The notes under the pieces: generated by a model | Databases searched by the model: none | Seen by the model: the letters and a program-made list of their open reading frames with translations, nothing else | Told to the model about the DNA's origin: nothing | Part shown: positions 30,591 through 40,026 of the stretch, piece after piece | Layout: every line of letters starts with the position of its first letter | Position numbering within the stretch: position 1 is the first letter of the stretch | DNA from: Peteryoungia desertarenae | GTDB taxonomy: Bacteria; Pseudomonadota; Alphaproteobacteria; Rhizobiales; Rhizobiaceae | NCBI RefSeq assembly: GCF_005860795.2 | Contig: NZ_CP058350.1 | Location: forward strand, 3,006,501-3,070,500 | Length of the DNA stretch: 64,000 nt | Direction of reading: 5' to 3' | Position numbers and translations under genes: made by a program

Positions 30591-31235
30591 TCACATGATG
30601 GTCAGCGCCCAGGAAACGATGTCCCGGGTTACCTCGCCAAATGCGCGGTCCATGGCCTGGATATAGGCCTCGTTCGCGGCCCCACGAGCCGGCGCCGTCG
30701 CTCTGAAGCTCCGCTGGGCACGAACGGTGCCATTGCGGTCATTCAGCAGTTTGACCGAAATCTCGACAACTGCCTGATCGCCACCCACTGTCAGGATCTC
30801 GAAGGCCCGGATATCAGTGATCAGCTGATAATCGATCGCCAGACCCTGTCCCGGTATGCCCACGCCACCGAGCCTTTCGGTATCCTCGAAGGCCTGGACG
30901 AGTTTGGACTGCACCATCAATGTCAGGCGGTCGCTCCATTGGGAATTCGAGAGATACTGGATCTCTGAGGGCGAAACCCGCACCAGGACCTGATCGCTGT
31001 CCAGCGCCTTGAGAGCGGTTGGATTGGCGATCAGCAACTGTCTGTTTCTTGCCGAGGCAGAGGTTTCGACCGTCGAAATGGCCGAGAGATCAAATGTATC
31101 GGGCGGAGTCGAGGTTCCGCAGCTTGACAGGCCGACAAGAAGCACCGGCAAGACGCCGAAGGCAAGCATTCTCTTGCCGCGCGACATCCCGATCTGGGCC
31201 GCGGGTGATGATCCGTTCTTCATCGTCATCTGCAT
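30591..31235 (-). CDS. ABC-transport auxiliary lipoprotein of the Mla/MCE operon
   Basis: A 214-aa lipoprotein with a lipobox (LSSC at residues 36-39), so likely anchored in the outer membrane. The body matches the ABC-type transport auxiliary component family (PqiC-like): LLIANPTALKALDSDQVLVR then QWSDRLTLMVQSKLVQAFED. It is the last gene of the mlaE-mlaF-mlaD-lipoprotein operon, 26 nt after mlaD. In rhizobia this component stands in for parts of the E. coli Mla pathway. Three in-frame ATGs cluster at 31235-31221; the first is taken. Confidence 0.8.
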   Translation of the reverse strand: MQMTMKNGSSPAAQIGMSRGKRMLAFGVLPVLLVGLSSCGTSTPPDTFDLSAISTVETSASARNRQLLIANPTALKALDSDQVLVRVSPSEIQYLSNSQWSDRLTLMVQSKLVQAFEDTERLGGVGIPGQGLAIDYQLITDIRAFEILTVGGDQAVVEISVKLLNDRNGTVRAQRSFRATAPARGAANEAYIQAMDRAFGEVTRDIVSWALTIM

Positions 31236-31261
31236 GCGTGTAGCCTTTCCCGAACTCGCGA

Positions 31262-32632
31262 TCAGCGCCGTGTCCGACCGTCAAATTCCTTGACCTGATC
31301 GCCGCCAAACAGAAGCCTCTGCGGATCACGGTCGAAGTTGTTGATTGCATCATTAAGACCGCGAACAGTCTGACGCGTGTCATCCACCAGGGTCTGAATA
31401 TCCCTCAGCCCACCACTTGAGAACCGTTGAAGATTGTCAGCAATGGGCCCGATCCGCGAATTCAGATTGTCCGCCGCAAGGCGGATGGACTCAAGAGTCC
31501 GTCGGGCTTCGGCACTGAGGGAATCGGCCTCGCCAGATCCCAGGAAGCTGTCGACTTTCTCCAGGATGCCATCGACCTGCCGGGAGGCATTGTTCAACCG
31601 CTCAGCCAGCTGGACGAAATCGTCAATGGCCCTGTCGATGTCTTCGCGCCGCTCGACGACACCTGCAGACAGATCCCGCAGGCCAGAGATCGCAACCCTT
31701 GCATCGGCGGATGCAGCGGAAACATCATCCACCACCTGCCCCACCTTGTTGCTATCGACGGCATCGACAAGCTGCGTCACTTTCTGCAAGGTCTGATCGG
31801 CACTGTTTCCGAAGCGCTCGAAGGTCTCGGCCGTTCGCTGGAAGCTGTCGATTGCCGGACCGATTCTTTCCGACGCATCGGCAAAGCTGGCTGTGGCACG
31901 TTCAGTGTTGGTCAGAATCTGATCGATCTTGTCCGAGTTGAGCGTCTCGAACAGACCCTCTGCAGCCGCAAGTGTCGTATCCAGCCGACCTGAAAGACCA
32001 GCAATCGTATCCGACAGGGCACTGACGCTCTTGAGAAACTGATCAATGCCCTCCGCATTATCGGCAAGCGACTTTGAGAACGCTTCTGCATTTCGCACGG
32101 TATTGGTCAGAGGCGCACGAGCATCGGCAACGAAACCTTGAAGATCGGCGATGGCGTCGTCAGCCCGTTGGAGGATCTTGTCAGCAGTGGACAATAGATT
32201 GGTCACGCTGGATTGCTCGGCGACAATGACCGCAGGCTCGCCGGTCTCCAGCGCTCGCCTGAGAATGTTCACACCACCGGCAGCACCCCCGGAAAGCTCG
32301 ATATAGGCGGCGCCGGTCAGACCCTGGATCTCAAGAACGGCCTTGGTATTGCTGGTCACCGGTGCATCTATTCTGACTTCCGTGATGGCGACCGAAAATT
32401 CGGGATCGTCGCTGTCGATGTAAAGCTGACGAACGGAACCGACGGCAATCCCATTAAAGCTCACGGGAGAACCGATACTGAGACCATTGGCTGAGCCTGG
32501 AATCCGGATCGCCAGCGGTGCAGTTTCTCCACCCCGTCCATATTCGGCCATCCAATAAACGAAGCCAAAGGCGGCCGCGATGACGAGCATCGTGAAGAAA
32601 CCGACAATGGCGTAATTGGCTTTGGTCTCCAT
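31262..32632 (-). CDS. mlaD: MlaD-like MCE protein
   Basis: A 456-aa periplasmic substrate-binding protein anchored by one N-terminal span (about residues 7-29). A single MCE domain at about 38-120 has GLSIGSPVSFNGIAVGSV and LEIQGLTGAAYIELSGG. A long helical C-terminal tail of about 300 residues follows, much longer than E. coli MlaD and similar to the tails thought to bridge toward the outer membrane. It is part of a phospholipid or hydrophobic-compound transport system with the upstream ATPase and permease. Confidence 0.88.
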   Translation of the reverse strand: METKANYAIVGFFTMLVIAAAFGFVYWMAEYGRGGETAPLAIRIPGSANGLSIGSPVSFNGIAVGSVRQLYIDSDDPEFSVAITEVRIDAPVTSNTKAVLEIQGLTGAAYIELSGGAAGGVNILRRALETGEPAVIVAEQSSVTNLLSTADKILQRADDAIADLQGFVADARAPLTNTVRNAEAFSKSLADNAEGIDQFLKSVSALSDTIAGLSGRLDTTLAAAEGLFETLNSDKIDQILTNTERATASFADASERIGPAIDSFQRTAETFERFGNSADQTLQKVTQLVDAVDSNKVGQVVDDVSAASADARVAISGLRDLSAGVVERREDIDRAIDDFVQLAERLNNASRQVDGILEKVDSFLGSGEADSLSAEARRTLESIRLAADNLNSRIGPIADNLQRFSSGGLRDIQTLVDDTRQTVRGLNDAINNFDRDPQRLLFGGDQVKEFDGRTRR

Positions 32633-32639
32633 ATCGCAG

Positions 32640-33458
32640 TCACTCTACCGATGGTTTGCCGACAACAGCCGGGTGGGGAATGGAACGGGCGCGCTTGCCC
32701 CGGAAATAGGATTGGACCCAGGGGTCATCAAACACCAGCATGTCTTCGAGTGTCCCCTCCACCAGCACACGCTTTTGCCCAAGAACGGCGATCCGGTCGC
32801 AAACGGAGAAGAGGCTATCGAGATCATGGGTTACCATATAGACCGTCAGGCCCAGTGTGTCGCGCAATTGAGCAATCAATTCGTCGAACTCGGCGGCTCC
32901 GATTGGATCAAGACCCGATGTAGGCTCATCCAGGAAGACGAGATCCGGATCAAGAGACAGCGCTCTGGCAAGCGCTGCGCGCTTGATCATGCCCCCTGAG
33001 AGTTCGGACGGATACTTGTCTGCAGCGTCCGGCTTCAACCCGACAAGATCAAGTTTCATGAAGGCGAGTTCATCCATCAGCCACTGGGGTAGGTCAAGAT
33101 ATTCTCGCATCGGAAGCTGTATGTTTTCCTTGACCGTCAGCGATGAGAAAAGCGCACCATGCTGGAAGAGAACGCCGAGGCGGGTGTCGAGCATGACGCG
33201 CTCGGCATCCGTTGCCTTGTCATAGTCCGCTCCGAGAATTTCAATGGTTCCGGCCCGTCGTGGCAGCAGGCGCAGAGCCGTCCGCATCAGAACCGACTTC
33301 CCGGCACCTGAGGCGCCAACAAAGCCAAGGATCTCTCCGCGGTAGATATCGAGGTCAAGCTTGTCGAGAACGACCTTGTCACCGAATCCCACGGTCAGTC
33401 CCCGAACGGACAGGACCTTTTCTCGCTTTTCTGATGAATGGGTGTTCTCTGAAATCAT
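32640..33458 (-). CDS. mlaF: MlaF-like ABC transporter ATP-binding protein
   Basis: A 272-aa ABC ATPase powering the MCE transporter. Walker A GASGAGKS near residue 45, the signature LSGGMIKRAALARAL near residue 150, Walker B VFLDEPTSGLDP and the switch His in MVTHDLDS are all intact. ATG 33458 is chosen, with GAGGG about 6-8 nt upstream overlapping the end of mlaE; an adjacent GTG at 33461 is possible. It sits between mlaE and mlaD with only a few nucleotides of spacing. Confidence 0.92.
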   Translation of the reverse strand: MISENTHSSEKREKVLSVRGLTVGFGDKVVLDKLDLDIYRGEILGFVGASGAGKSVLMRTALRLLPRRAGTIEILGADYDKATDAERVMLDTRLGVLFQHGALFSSLTVKENIQLPMREYLDLPQWLMDELAFMKLDLVGLKPDAADKYPSELSGGMIKRAALARALSLDPDLVFLDEPTSGLDPIGAAEFDELIAQLRDTLGLTVYMVTHDLDSLFSVCDRIAVLGQKRVLVEGTLEDMLVFDDPWVQSYFRGKRARSIPHPAVVGKPSVE

Positions 33459-33467
33459 CACCCGCCC

Positions 33468-34622
33468 TCAGAAGTCGATCGCTGCATAGAACATGGCAAA
33501 AAGGCCGTCGACCAGGATCACGACGAAGATCGACTTCACCACGGAGGCGGTCACGTGCCGACCAAGCGATTCGGCGCTACCGCCAACTTTCATACCCTCA
33601 ACCGCCGATACAATACCGATAATCAAGGCCATGAACGGTGCCTTGATCATGCCGGACGCCAGCGTGGAGTAATCAACCGCCCCGTGGAGTCTTTGCAAAA
33701 ACACATCAAATGTAATGCCGGAATAAGCCCAGGCGACCACCGCCGCACCATAAAGTGCTGCAAAATTGGCGACAATGGTCAGGAGCGGCAATGCAATCGT
33801 AAGCGCGACCAGCCTTGGAAAGATAAGGACACCGATCGGATTAAGACCGATGACCTTCAGGGCATCGATCTCCTCGCGCATCTTCATCGAGCCGATTTCG
33901 GCGGTGATGGCGCTGCCCGAACGGCCCGCGATCATGATGGCAGTGAGCAAGACGCCGATCTCGCGCAGCTGGAGGATACCAACCAGATCCACGACAAAAA
34001 TCTCGGCCCCGAAGTATCGAAGCTGAAATGCCCCCTGCTGAGCGATAATCGCTCCGATCAGGAAAGACATGAGCACTATGATCGGGACCGCCCTCACCCC
34101 CATGTGATCGAGCTGGTTCACGACCGAAGCGACCGAAATGCCGCTGCTGCGTCCCGACTTCGTCTGCGCGCCCCTGACTGCCGAGCCGAGAACATACATC
34201 ATTGCAACGATATCGTCCCACATGCTGACAGTCAGCCGACCCAGAGGGTCAAAGATGCGGACGAAAAGACTGCGATTATCGGTCGCCTTGGATGGCGGCT
34301 GAACCTTCACAGGAAGCGCTTCGATCAATTCGACAACCTGCGGCCTGCCACCGCTCAGCTGAACCTGACGACCCACCTCCTGATGGCTCGTGATCACCCG
34401 CCGGATGAGCCAGGCACCCGACGTATCCATCACGGTCACAGCAGATAGATCGACAATCAGGTCGCCCGAGCTCGTTTCGTCGGCAAGTGTCGTCACAGAC
34501 GGCAGAACATCTGCCAGACTGTTGTTCCGCCATGCACCGGAAAGCCGGACGATCCGTCCTCCTTCGGGGCGTTCGACCAGTTCGATATTTGCATTGGTGA
34601 GAGTAAGCGAATCCAAGGACAC
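33468..34622 (-). CDS. mlaE: MlaE-like permease with N-terminal STAS domain
   Basis: A 384-aa inner-membrane permease. Residues about 15-100 form a STAS domain (LIVDLSAVTVMDTSGAWLI), which in E. coli is the separate MlaB protein; here it is fused to the permease. The MlaE part has about five spans with RSGSAITAEIGSMKMREEIDAL and GMKVGGSAESLGRHVTASVV. The start is GTG 34622. No mlaA or mlaC gene is present in the operon, so the outer part of the pathway must differ or be encoded elsewhere. Confidence 0.9.
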   Translation of the reverse strand: MSLDSLTLTNANIELVERPEGGRIVRLSGAWRNNSLADVLPSVTTLADETSSGDLIVDLSAVTVMDTSGAWLIRRVITSHQEVGRQVQLSGGRPQVVELIEALPVKVQPPSKATDNRSLFVRIFDPLGRLTVSMWDDIVAMMYVLGSAVRGAQTKSGRSSGISVASVVNQLDHMGVRAVPIIVLMSFLIGAIIAQQGAFQLRYFGAEIFVVDLVGILQLREIGVLLTAIMIAGRSGSAITAEIGSMKMREEIDALKVIGLNPIGVLIFPRLVALTIALPLLTIVANFAALYGAAVVAWAYSGITFDVFLQRLHGAVDYSTLASGMIKAPFMALIIGIVSAVEGMKVGGSAESLGRHVTASVVKSIFVVILVDGLFAMFYAAIDF

Positions 34623-34809
34623 TCAACTTCCGCAACCACGCCGACCAGTTCATCGCGGGTCAGCGACTAACAATCAGAAGCTTTGTACTATAGCGATCAT
34701 GCCTTGGTATGAAATCCTTAACGGCTCATTAGTTCCGATCCATCCGCAGAAAACACGCGCCGATGCACCATGGCAACGAATTCTGAAGCTTCTGGCGGAA
34801 GTTTGCCGC

Positions 34810-35679
34810 TCAGGCAGCTTGCCTACCCTTGGCTGTGACAGCATCGCTCACGCCGGGCAAAGCCAGAACCGGCACACTGGTAGAGGCCGCAAGCGCAATC
34901 GGTTTATTGACGCTTTGACCCCAGGAAAGGAGTTCCAGGCGGCCATCCGTATGCTCGACAACCGCCGTACAACTCTCAACCCAGTCGCCGGTATTGATAT
35001 AGCGAACACCGTCGATTTCTTCGATCACTGCGTGGTGAATGTGGCCACAAATAACGCCATCGACCTCATGTCGACGCGCTTCTTCCGCAACAACCTTTTG
35101 AAATTCACCGATGAAATTGACGGCGTGCTTGACCTGCAGTTTTGCCCAGGCGGAAAACGACCAGTAAGGCATACCAAGACGTCGGCGAATTGCGGCAAGG
35201 GCAACGTTGATCCGGATCGCCATGTCATAGGCCCAGTCTCCCAGGTAGGCGAGAAGACGGGCATTTCGAACGACAACATCAAACTCGTCGCCGTGGAGGA
35301 CCAGATAGCGTTTCCCGTCGGCCGCCTCGTGGATGATACGATCTGCCACCTCTATTCCGCCGAAATGGATGCCAGGAAAATCCCGCATGAACTCGTCGTG
35401 GTTACCCGGAATATAAATGATCCGGGCCCCCTTACGCGCTTTGCGCAAGAGCTTCTGGACGACGTCGTTGCAGTCCTGCGGCCAATACCAGCTCCGTTTC
35501 AATCGCCAGCCATCAACGATATCACCCACCAGAACAATCGTGTCGGCTTCGTGATGCTTCAGGAAATCCAGAAGAAAATCTGTCTTGGCAGCCTTGGAGC
35601 CCAGATGAACATCCGAAATGAAAAGGGTCCTGAAATGGCGGGGCTCGACTGTCTGATCCACGTTTAAGTCCTCATCCAT
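34810..35679 (-). CDS. LpxH-like UDP-2,3-diacylglucosamine diphosphatase family metallophosphoesterase
   Basis: A 289-aa calcineurin-like phosphoesterase. Metal-binding motifs: ISDVHLGS near residue 21, VGDIVDGW near residue 50, PGNHDEF near residue 85, LHGDEFD near residue 118 and CGHIHH near residue 202. It belongs to the LpxH-like group that may act in lipid A biosynthesis, although rhizobia usually use LpxI for that step, so the substrate is uncertain. It is divergent from the malic enzyme gene. The ATG at 35679 lacks a clear ribosome-binding site. Confidence 0.78.
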   Translation of the reverse strand: MDEDLNVDQTVEPRHFRTLFISDVHLGSKAAKTDFLLDFLKHHEADTIVLVGDIVDGWRLKRSWYWPQDCNDVVQKLLRKARKGARIIYIPGNHDEFMRDFPGIHFGGIEVADRIIHEAADGKRYLVLHGDEFDVVVRNARLLAYLGDWAYDMAIRINVALAAIRRRLGMPYWSFSAWAKLQVKHAVNFIGEFQKVVAEEARRHEVDGVICGHIHHAVIEEIDGVRYINTGDWVESCTAVVEHTDGRLELLSWGQSVNKPIALAASTSVPVLALPGVSDAVTAKGRQAA

Positions 35680-35820
35680 ACTGTTTGCATGCGCTTAATC
35701 AGACTCGTGTTTCAAGATGATGACATCGCCGTTACATGCGACTTCCGTCTACCAACAGCGCCCGTTTCGTGTATTGAGAAGGCAACACCTCGATTCAAGA
35801 CACACAAGCCGGTGGAGCCG

Positions 35821-38160
35821 ATGGATTCGCAAGACAAGACGAAGCAGCAGCCCGAAAACCTTCCCGAAAACGCCAAAGCGGATCTTGATGAACAGGCGCT
35901 GTTCTACCATCGCTACCCAAGACCTGGAAAACTCGAGATTCAGGCGACAAAACCGCTCGGCAACCAGCGAGATCTGGCCCTGGCCTATTCACCCGGTGTT
36001 GCAGCCCCCTGCCTTGCGATCCGCGACGAACCGGAAACGGCTGCTGACTACACGGCCAGGGGTAATCTGGTTGCCGTGATTTCGAATGGCACGGCGGTCC
36101 TTGGACTTGGCAATATTGGACCGCTTGCGTCTAAGCCGGTCATGGAAGGCAAGGCCGTTCTGTTCAAGAAGTTTGCCGGAATCGACGTGTTTGACATCGA
36201 AATCGACGCGCCGACAGTCGATGAAATGGTCTCGACCATCTCGGCGCTCGAGCCCACATTCGGCGGCATCAACCTTGAAGACATCAAGGCACCGGAATGT
36301 TTTCAGGTTGAGGATCAGCTTCGCGAAAAGATGAACATCCCGGTTTTTCACGATGACCAGCACGGAACGGCGATCATCGTTGCAGCGGCCATTTTGAATG
36401 GCCTGGAGCTCGCCGGCAAGAACATCGAAGATGTCAAGATCGTTGCCTCGGGTGCCGGCGCAGCCGCACTTGCCTGCCTCAACCTGCTCGTCATCCTCGG
36501 CGCAAAGCGCCAAAACATCTGGGTGCACGACATCGAGGGTCTCGTCTACAAGGGTCGTAACGAGCTGATGGACCCTTGGAAGGAAGTCTACGCTCAGGAA
36601 ACCGACAAGCGCGCGCTCTCCGAAAGCATCGACGATGCCGACGTCTTCCTCGGCCTCTCGGCCGCCGGCGTCCTGAAGCCGGAACTGCTCGCCCGCATGG
36701 CGCCCAAGCCGCTGATCATGGCGCTTGCCAATCCCAAGCCGGAAATCATGCCGGAAGAGGCGCGTGCGGCGCGCCCGGACGCCATGATCTGCACCGGTCG
36801 TTCGGACTTCCCCAACCAGGTCAACAACGTCCTCTGCTTCCCCTATATCTTCCGGGGCGCGCTGGACTGTGGCGCCACCACCATCAACGAAGAGATGAAG
36901 ATGGCGGCAGTCCGTGCAATTGCAGCACTGGCACGCGAGGAAGTCTCGGAAGTCGCCGCCAAGGCCTATACTGGCGAGACGCCGACCTTTGGACCGGATT
37001 ACCTCATACCTTCGCCCTTCGATCCGCGTCTGATCCTGCGTATAGCGCCGGCGGTGGCAAAAGCGGCAGCCGACAGCGGGGTCGCCCGTCGTCCCATCAC
37101 CGATTACGATCATTATCTCGACACCCTGAACCGCTTCGTTTTCCGTTCGGGCTTTGTGATGAAGCCGATCTTTGCCGCAGCGAAGACGGCTGCCAAAAAG
37201 CGCGTGATCTTTTCGGAAGGCGAAGACGAGCGCGTCCTGCGCGCTGCCCAGGTTCTGCTGGAGGATGGCATCGGCGAGCCGATACTGATCGGTCGTCCAC
37301 AGATTATCGAAACGCGCCTCAAGCGGTATGGTCTGCGCATTCGTCCGGGCACCGATTTCGAGCTGGTAAATCCCGAAGACGATCCGCGTTACCGCGAATA
37401 TGTGGAGGACTATTTCTCCCTCGTTGGTCGCGCCGGCATAAACCCGGAAGCAGCCAAAACCATCGTGCGAACCAACACAACGGTGATTGGCGCGCTGGCG
37501 GTGAAGCGTGGCGAGGCGGACGCATTGATTTGCGGCGTCGAAGGTCGTTTCGACCGGCATCTGCGGGACGTGCGCCAGATCATTGGGAAACGACCAGGTG
37601 TCCGGGATTTCTCGGCTCTCAGCCTGCTGATTTCCCAGCGTGGCGCCATATTCTTCACGGACACGTTTGTGACCGATGACCCGGACGCTACCGAGCTTGC
37701 AGAGATGACCGTGCTGGCCGCACAGGAAATCCGCCGCTTCGGGATCGAACCCAAGGCTGCGCTTTTGTCTCATTCGAACTTTGGTTCGCGACCGTCGGCA
37801 AGTGCCAGCAAAATGCGGGAGGCCCTTCGCCTGATCCGGGACATTGCGCCAACCCTTGAGGTTGACGGGGAAATGCAGGGCGGCTCGGCCCTGTCTGAAA
37901 GCCTCCGCCGCCGCGCCATGCCCGACAGCGCCCTCAAGGGCGAGGCAAATCTCCTGGTCTTCCCGAACCTTGATGCCGCAAACATCTCGCTGGGAATCAT
38001 GCGGACGATGATGGATGCGCTTCACGTCGGCCCAATCCTCCTGGGTGCCGCTCTGCCAGTTCATGTGCTGTCGACGTCCGTCACTTCGCGCGGTGTCGTC
38101 AATATGGCAGCTCTGGCCGTCGTGGAGGCATCTCAGCCAACGGTTGGTTCAGGCTTCTGA
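35821..38160 (+). CDS. maeB: Malic enzyme fused to a phosphotransacetylase-like domain
   Basis: A 779-aa enzyme decarboxylating malate to pyruvate with NAD or NADP. Residues about 1-440 are the malic enzyme ([39 protein letters not shown](P)-binding [12 protein letters not shown]). Residues about 450-779 are a phosphotransacetylase-like domain ([42 protein letters not shown]) that lacks known transacetylase activity in the family but binds regulators such as acetyl-CoA. ATG 35821 follows GGTGGAG; the upstream open frame is not family-like. Rhizobia carry NAD (Dme) and NADP (Tme) versions; which one this is cannot be settled by eye. Confidence 0.93.
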   Translation: MDSQDKTKQQPENLPENAKADLDEQALFYHRYPRPGKLEIQATKPLGNQRDLALAYSPGVAAPCLAIRDEPETAADYTARGNLVAVISNGTAVLGLGNIGPLASKPVMEGKAVLFKKFAGIDVFDIEIDAPTVDEMVSTISALEPTFGGINLEDIKAPECFQVEDQLREKMNIPVFHDDQHGTAIIVAAAILNGLELAGKNIEDVKIVASGAGAAALACLNLLVILGAKRQNIWVHDIEGLVYKGRNELMDPWKEVYAQETDKRALSESIDDADVFLGLSAAGVLKPELLARMAPKPLIMALANPKPEIMPEEARAARPDAMICTGRSDFPNQVNNVLCFPYIFRGALDCGATTINEEMKMAAVRAIAALAREEVSEVAAKAYTGETPTFGPDYLIPSPFDPRLILRIAPAVAKAAADSGVARRPITDYDHYLDTLNRFVFRSGFVMKPIFAAAKTAAKKRVIFSEGEDERVLRAAQVLLEDGIGEPILIGRPQIIETRLKRYGLRIRPGTDFELVNPEDDPRYREYVEDYFSLVGRAGINPEAAKTIVRTNTTVIGALAVKRGEADALICGVEGRFDRHLRDVRQIIGKRPGVRDFSALSLLISQRGAIFFTDTFVTDDPDATELAEMTVLAAQEIRRFGIEPKAALLSHSNFGSRPSASASKMREALRLIRDIAPTLEVDGEMQGGSALSESLRRRAMPDSALKGEANLLVFPNLDAANISLGIMRTMMDALHVGPILLGAALPVHVLSTSVTSRGVVNMAALAVVEASQPTVGSGF

Positions 38161-38396
38161 GACGCTAGGAAAGCCTGCTCATCCAGGTAACGTTACATCG
38201 GCTGGCTATTTCGCTGCGGGTAGCCAGTCGGTTTGAGAAAAATCGGATTGACCGATATGCGGCACGCCGGTTTCTGTCCGACAATGTTGAAAAGCGCACA
38301 AGGCACTCTGTTGAGCGAGATAGCCGCAAAGATTTCGCACTAGACAATTCAGCTCAACTGCCAGCATCCTACCCCCGAGCTTTGTGGGGTTTATGC

Positions 38397-39173
38397 ATGA
38401 CAGATGTCGGGGGCTATTTCGAACTGATCGATTGGCTCAACGAAGACCCTCCGCCAAGTCCGCAAGCCTTTCTGAACCGTGTGAAGCAAGCGTACCGCCT
38501 TAATCACTGTCTTTACCTTGATGCGAGCGTGAAGGGCGGTCACATAACGGTCCAGAGCCTCCATCATACCTTGCCCCCAAGGCTGGAAGACAGGGCAAAG
38601 ATGCATGGTCGGCGCGCCATGCTGGAACCTCTGCGCATCACTTTCGAAGCGGTGGAGCCCGTCGACTGGCAGGAGATCAGGCGTCAATCGGCGGGGAGGT
38701 CCGACCTGAATTTCCTTGTTGAGAGCCTCGGGCTCAGCCTTTCCGGCGCCTGCTACCCTCTGCCCTCGCGCGAGGGGCGCCATGCGCTGATGGCGGTGCA
38801 CTCCAGGCTACCAGAGCCGGATTGGCAGGAATTCAGGCGGCTCTATGACCGCGACCTGTCATCCATAGCTGCACGATTTCACGGAAAGATGCTGAGGGGT
38901 TTTGTCACCGTCGAACGAAAACACAGCCCTTCGGAACGTCTGACACCGCGAGAGCAGGAAACCCTTGTCTGGGTCGCAGCCGGCAAGAGCTATTGGGAAA
39001 CGGCCAAGATTCTCGGCATCACCGAGCGAACGGTCCGCTTCTTTATGTCGAACGCGCGGAAGAAACTGAACGTCGTCACCAATACCCAGGCAGTGGCGGA
39101 AGCCGCCTGGAGAGGTCTCATTGCCCCGGCAAGCCCACCGGAAACAAGCGTTCACACATCCGAAGAACAATAA
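38397..39173 (+). CDS. LuxR-family quorum-sensing regulator
   Basis: A 258-aa regulator directly upstream of an AHL synthase gene. The C-terminal HTH is clear: SERLTPREQETLVWVAAGKS then ITERTVRFFMSNARKKLNV. The N-terminal AHL-binding domain (about residues 15-165) is divergent. The Asp-Pro pair of the canonical pocket reads LEP, the preceding Trp/Tyr positions hold His/Leu, while a downstream Trp (VDWQEI) and Gly (LSLSGACYP) are kept. ATG 38397 is preferred over an in-frame ATG-like start 15 nt upstream. SinR, CinR and AvsR also show divergent pockets and serve long-chain AHL systems. Confidence 0.85.
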   Translation: MTDVGGYFELIDWLNEDPPPSPQAFLNRVKQAYRLNHCLYLDASVKGGHITVQSLHHTLPPRLEDRAKMHGRRAMLEPLRITFEAVEPVDWQEIRRQSAGRSDLNFLVESLGLSLSGACYPLPSREGRHALMAVHSRLPEPDWQEFRRLYDRDLSSIAARFHGKMLRGFVTVERKHSPSERLTPREQETLVWVAAGKSYWETAKILGITERTVRFFMSNARKKLNVVTNTQAVAEAAWRGLIAPASPPETSVHTSEEQ

Positions 39174-39194
39174 TCTTAAATTGCAAATCATTTC

Positions 39195-39214
39195 AACTGT
39201 CACTACCGACAGTT
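39195..39214 (+). promoter_or_regulatory. Perfect lux-box palindrome upstream of luxI
   Basis: AACTGTC-ACTACC-GACAGTT is a 7-6-7 exact inverted repeat of 20 bp, 22 nt after the luxR stop and 60 nt before the AHL synthase start. A -10-like CATGAT at 39236-39241 is correctly spaced for a LuxR-type activator overlapping the -35 position. Confidence 0.8.
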
Positions 39215-39273
39215 TCAACAAAAGGTTGCTCCAGACATGATCAACTCTTCATCGTGTGCTGAAGGAGAGTATT

Positions 39274-39915
39274 ATGATCAAAATCATCAGCGGCAACAAG
39301 CGTTCAGACCACCCTGACGAAATCGACGAGATGCACCAGTTGCGGCACCGCGTTTTTCATGAACTTCTTCAATGGGATGTAAATGTAGAAGGGGATTGGG
39401 AGATTGACGAATACGACGAAATGAACCCCGTCTACGTTCTCTCCTATGACGGAAATGGACGTTTGAGAGGGTCTCTGCGTCTCCTGCCGACCCTCGGCCC
39501 CAACATGCTGGATGACACGTTCCCGGTTCTGTTGGGAGAAAAACCAGTGATCCGTAGCGCGGCTGTCTGGGAAAGCAGTCGCTTTTGCATCGAGCCGGAT
39601 ATCTCGCAGGATCGCGCGTCAAATCAGGTCACGATCGCAGCAGCCGAACTCATGTGCGGCGTCGGTGAACTGGCGATCGCTTCGGGACTGACGCATATTG
39701 TCACCGTCACGGATGTCTTCCTCGAACGGATGTTCAAGCGCATGGGATGCCCTGGCGAAAGGATCGGACCACCACAGCGGATAGGTTCCGTCAATGCGGT
39801 TGCCATCGCATGGGCAGTGGAAGATGCCCTTCTTGATAGAATGAAGCAGGTGGCCGCGATCGAAGGAGAGATCATAGGGGCCGCACTCAAGCTGGAAGAT
39901 GCAAGGGCCGCCTGA
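39274..39915 (+). CDS. Acyl-homoserine-lactone synthase (LuxI family)
   Basis: A 213-aa autoinducer synthase joining S-adenosylmethionine with an acyl-ACP. The invariant residues are present: LRHRVF (Arg, Phe) near residue 20, QWDV (Trp), EIDEYDE (Asp pair), GRLRGSLRLLP (Arg) near residue 60 and WESSRF (Glu, Arg) near residue 95. ATG 39274 has GGAGAG upstream. N-terminal and central motifs resemble SinI/AvsI-type synthases of rhizobia that make long-chain AHLs; chain length is an inference. It forms a luxR-luxI pair with a perfect lux box between. Confidence 0.93.
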   Translation: MIKIISGNKRSDHPDEIDEMHQLRHRVFHELLQWDVNVEGDWEIDEYDEMNPVYVLSYDGNGRLRGSLRLLPTLGPNMLDDTFPVLLGEKPVIRSAAVWESSRFCIEPDISQDRASNQVTIAAAELMCGVGELAIASGLTHIVTVTDVFLERMFKRMGCPGERIGPPQRIGSVNAVAIAWAVEDALLDRMKQVAAIEGEIIGAALKLEDARAA

Positions 39916-39939
39916 TCGCTTTCAGTTGAACAAAGTGAG

Positions 39940-40021
39940 TGCTTTCCCGGTTGGAGGCTACTCAACTCTCGGCTATCCTGCTTCACGGCAGCAAGTTGAG
40001 AGTTTCGCCACCGGGAAAGCA
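39940..40021 (+). promoter_or_regulatory. 82-nt nested stem-loop between luxI and the DUF2865 gene
   Basis: The outer arms TGCTTTCCCGGT (39940-39951) and ACCGGGAAAGCA (40010-40021) pair perfectly over 12 bp. Inside, CTCAAC (39961-39966) pairs with GTTGAG (39995-40000), and CTGC-TTCACG-GCAG caps the structure. There is no U-tract, so it is not a normal terminator. The 3' arm contains GGGAAAG, the likely ribosome-binding site of the following GTG start. Confidence 0.6.
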
Positions 40022-40026
40022 TCATT

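Noticed and set aside
34690..35667. Long plus-strand frame antisense to the LpxH-like gene
   Set aside because: The opposite strand encodes a complete metallophosphoesterase with all metal motifs; the plus-strand translation has none.
35989..38064. 691-codon minus-strand frame across the malic enzyme gene
   Set aside because: A mirror of strong codon bias on the coding strand. The plus strand has both enzyme domains intact.
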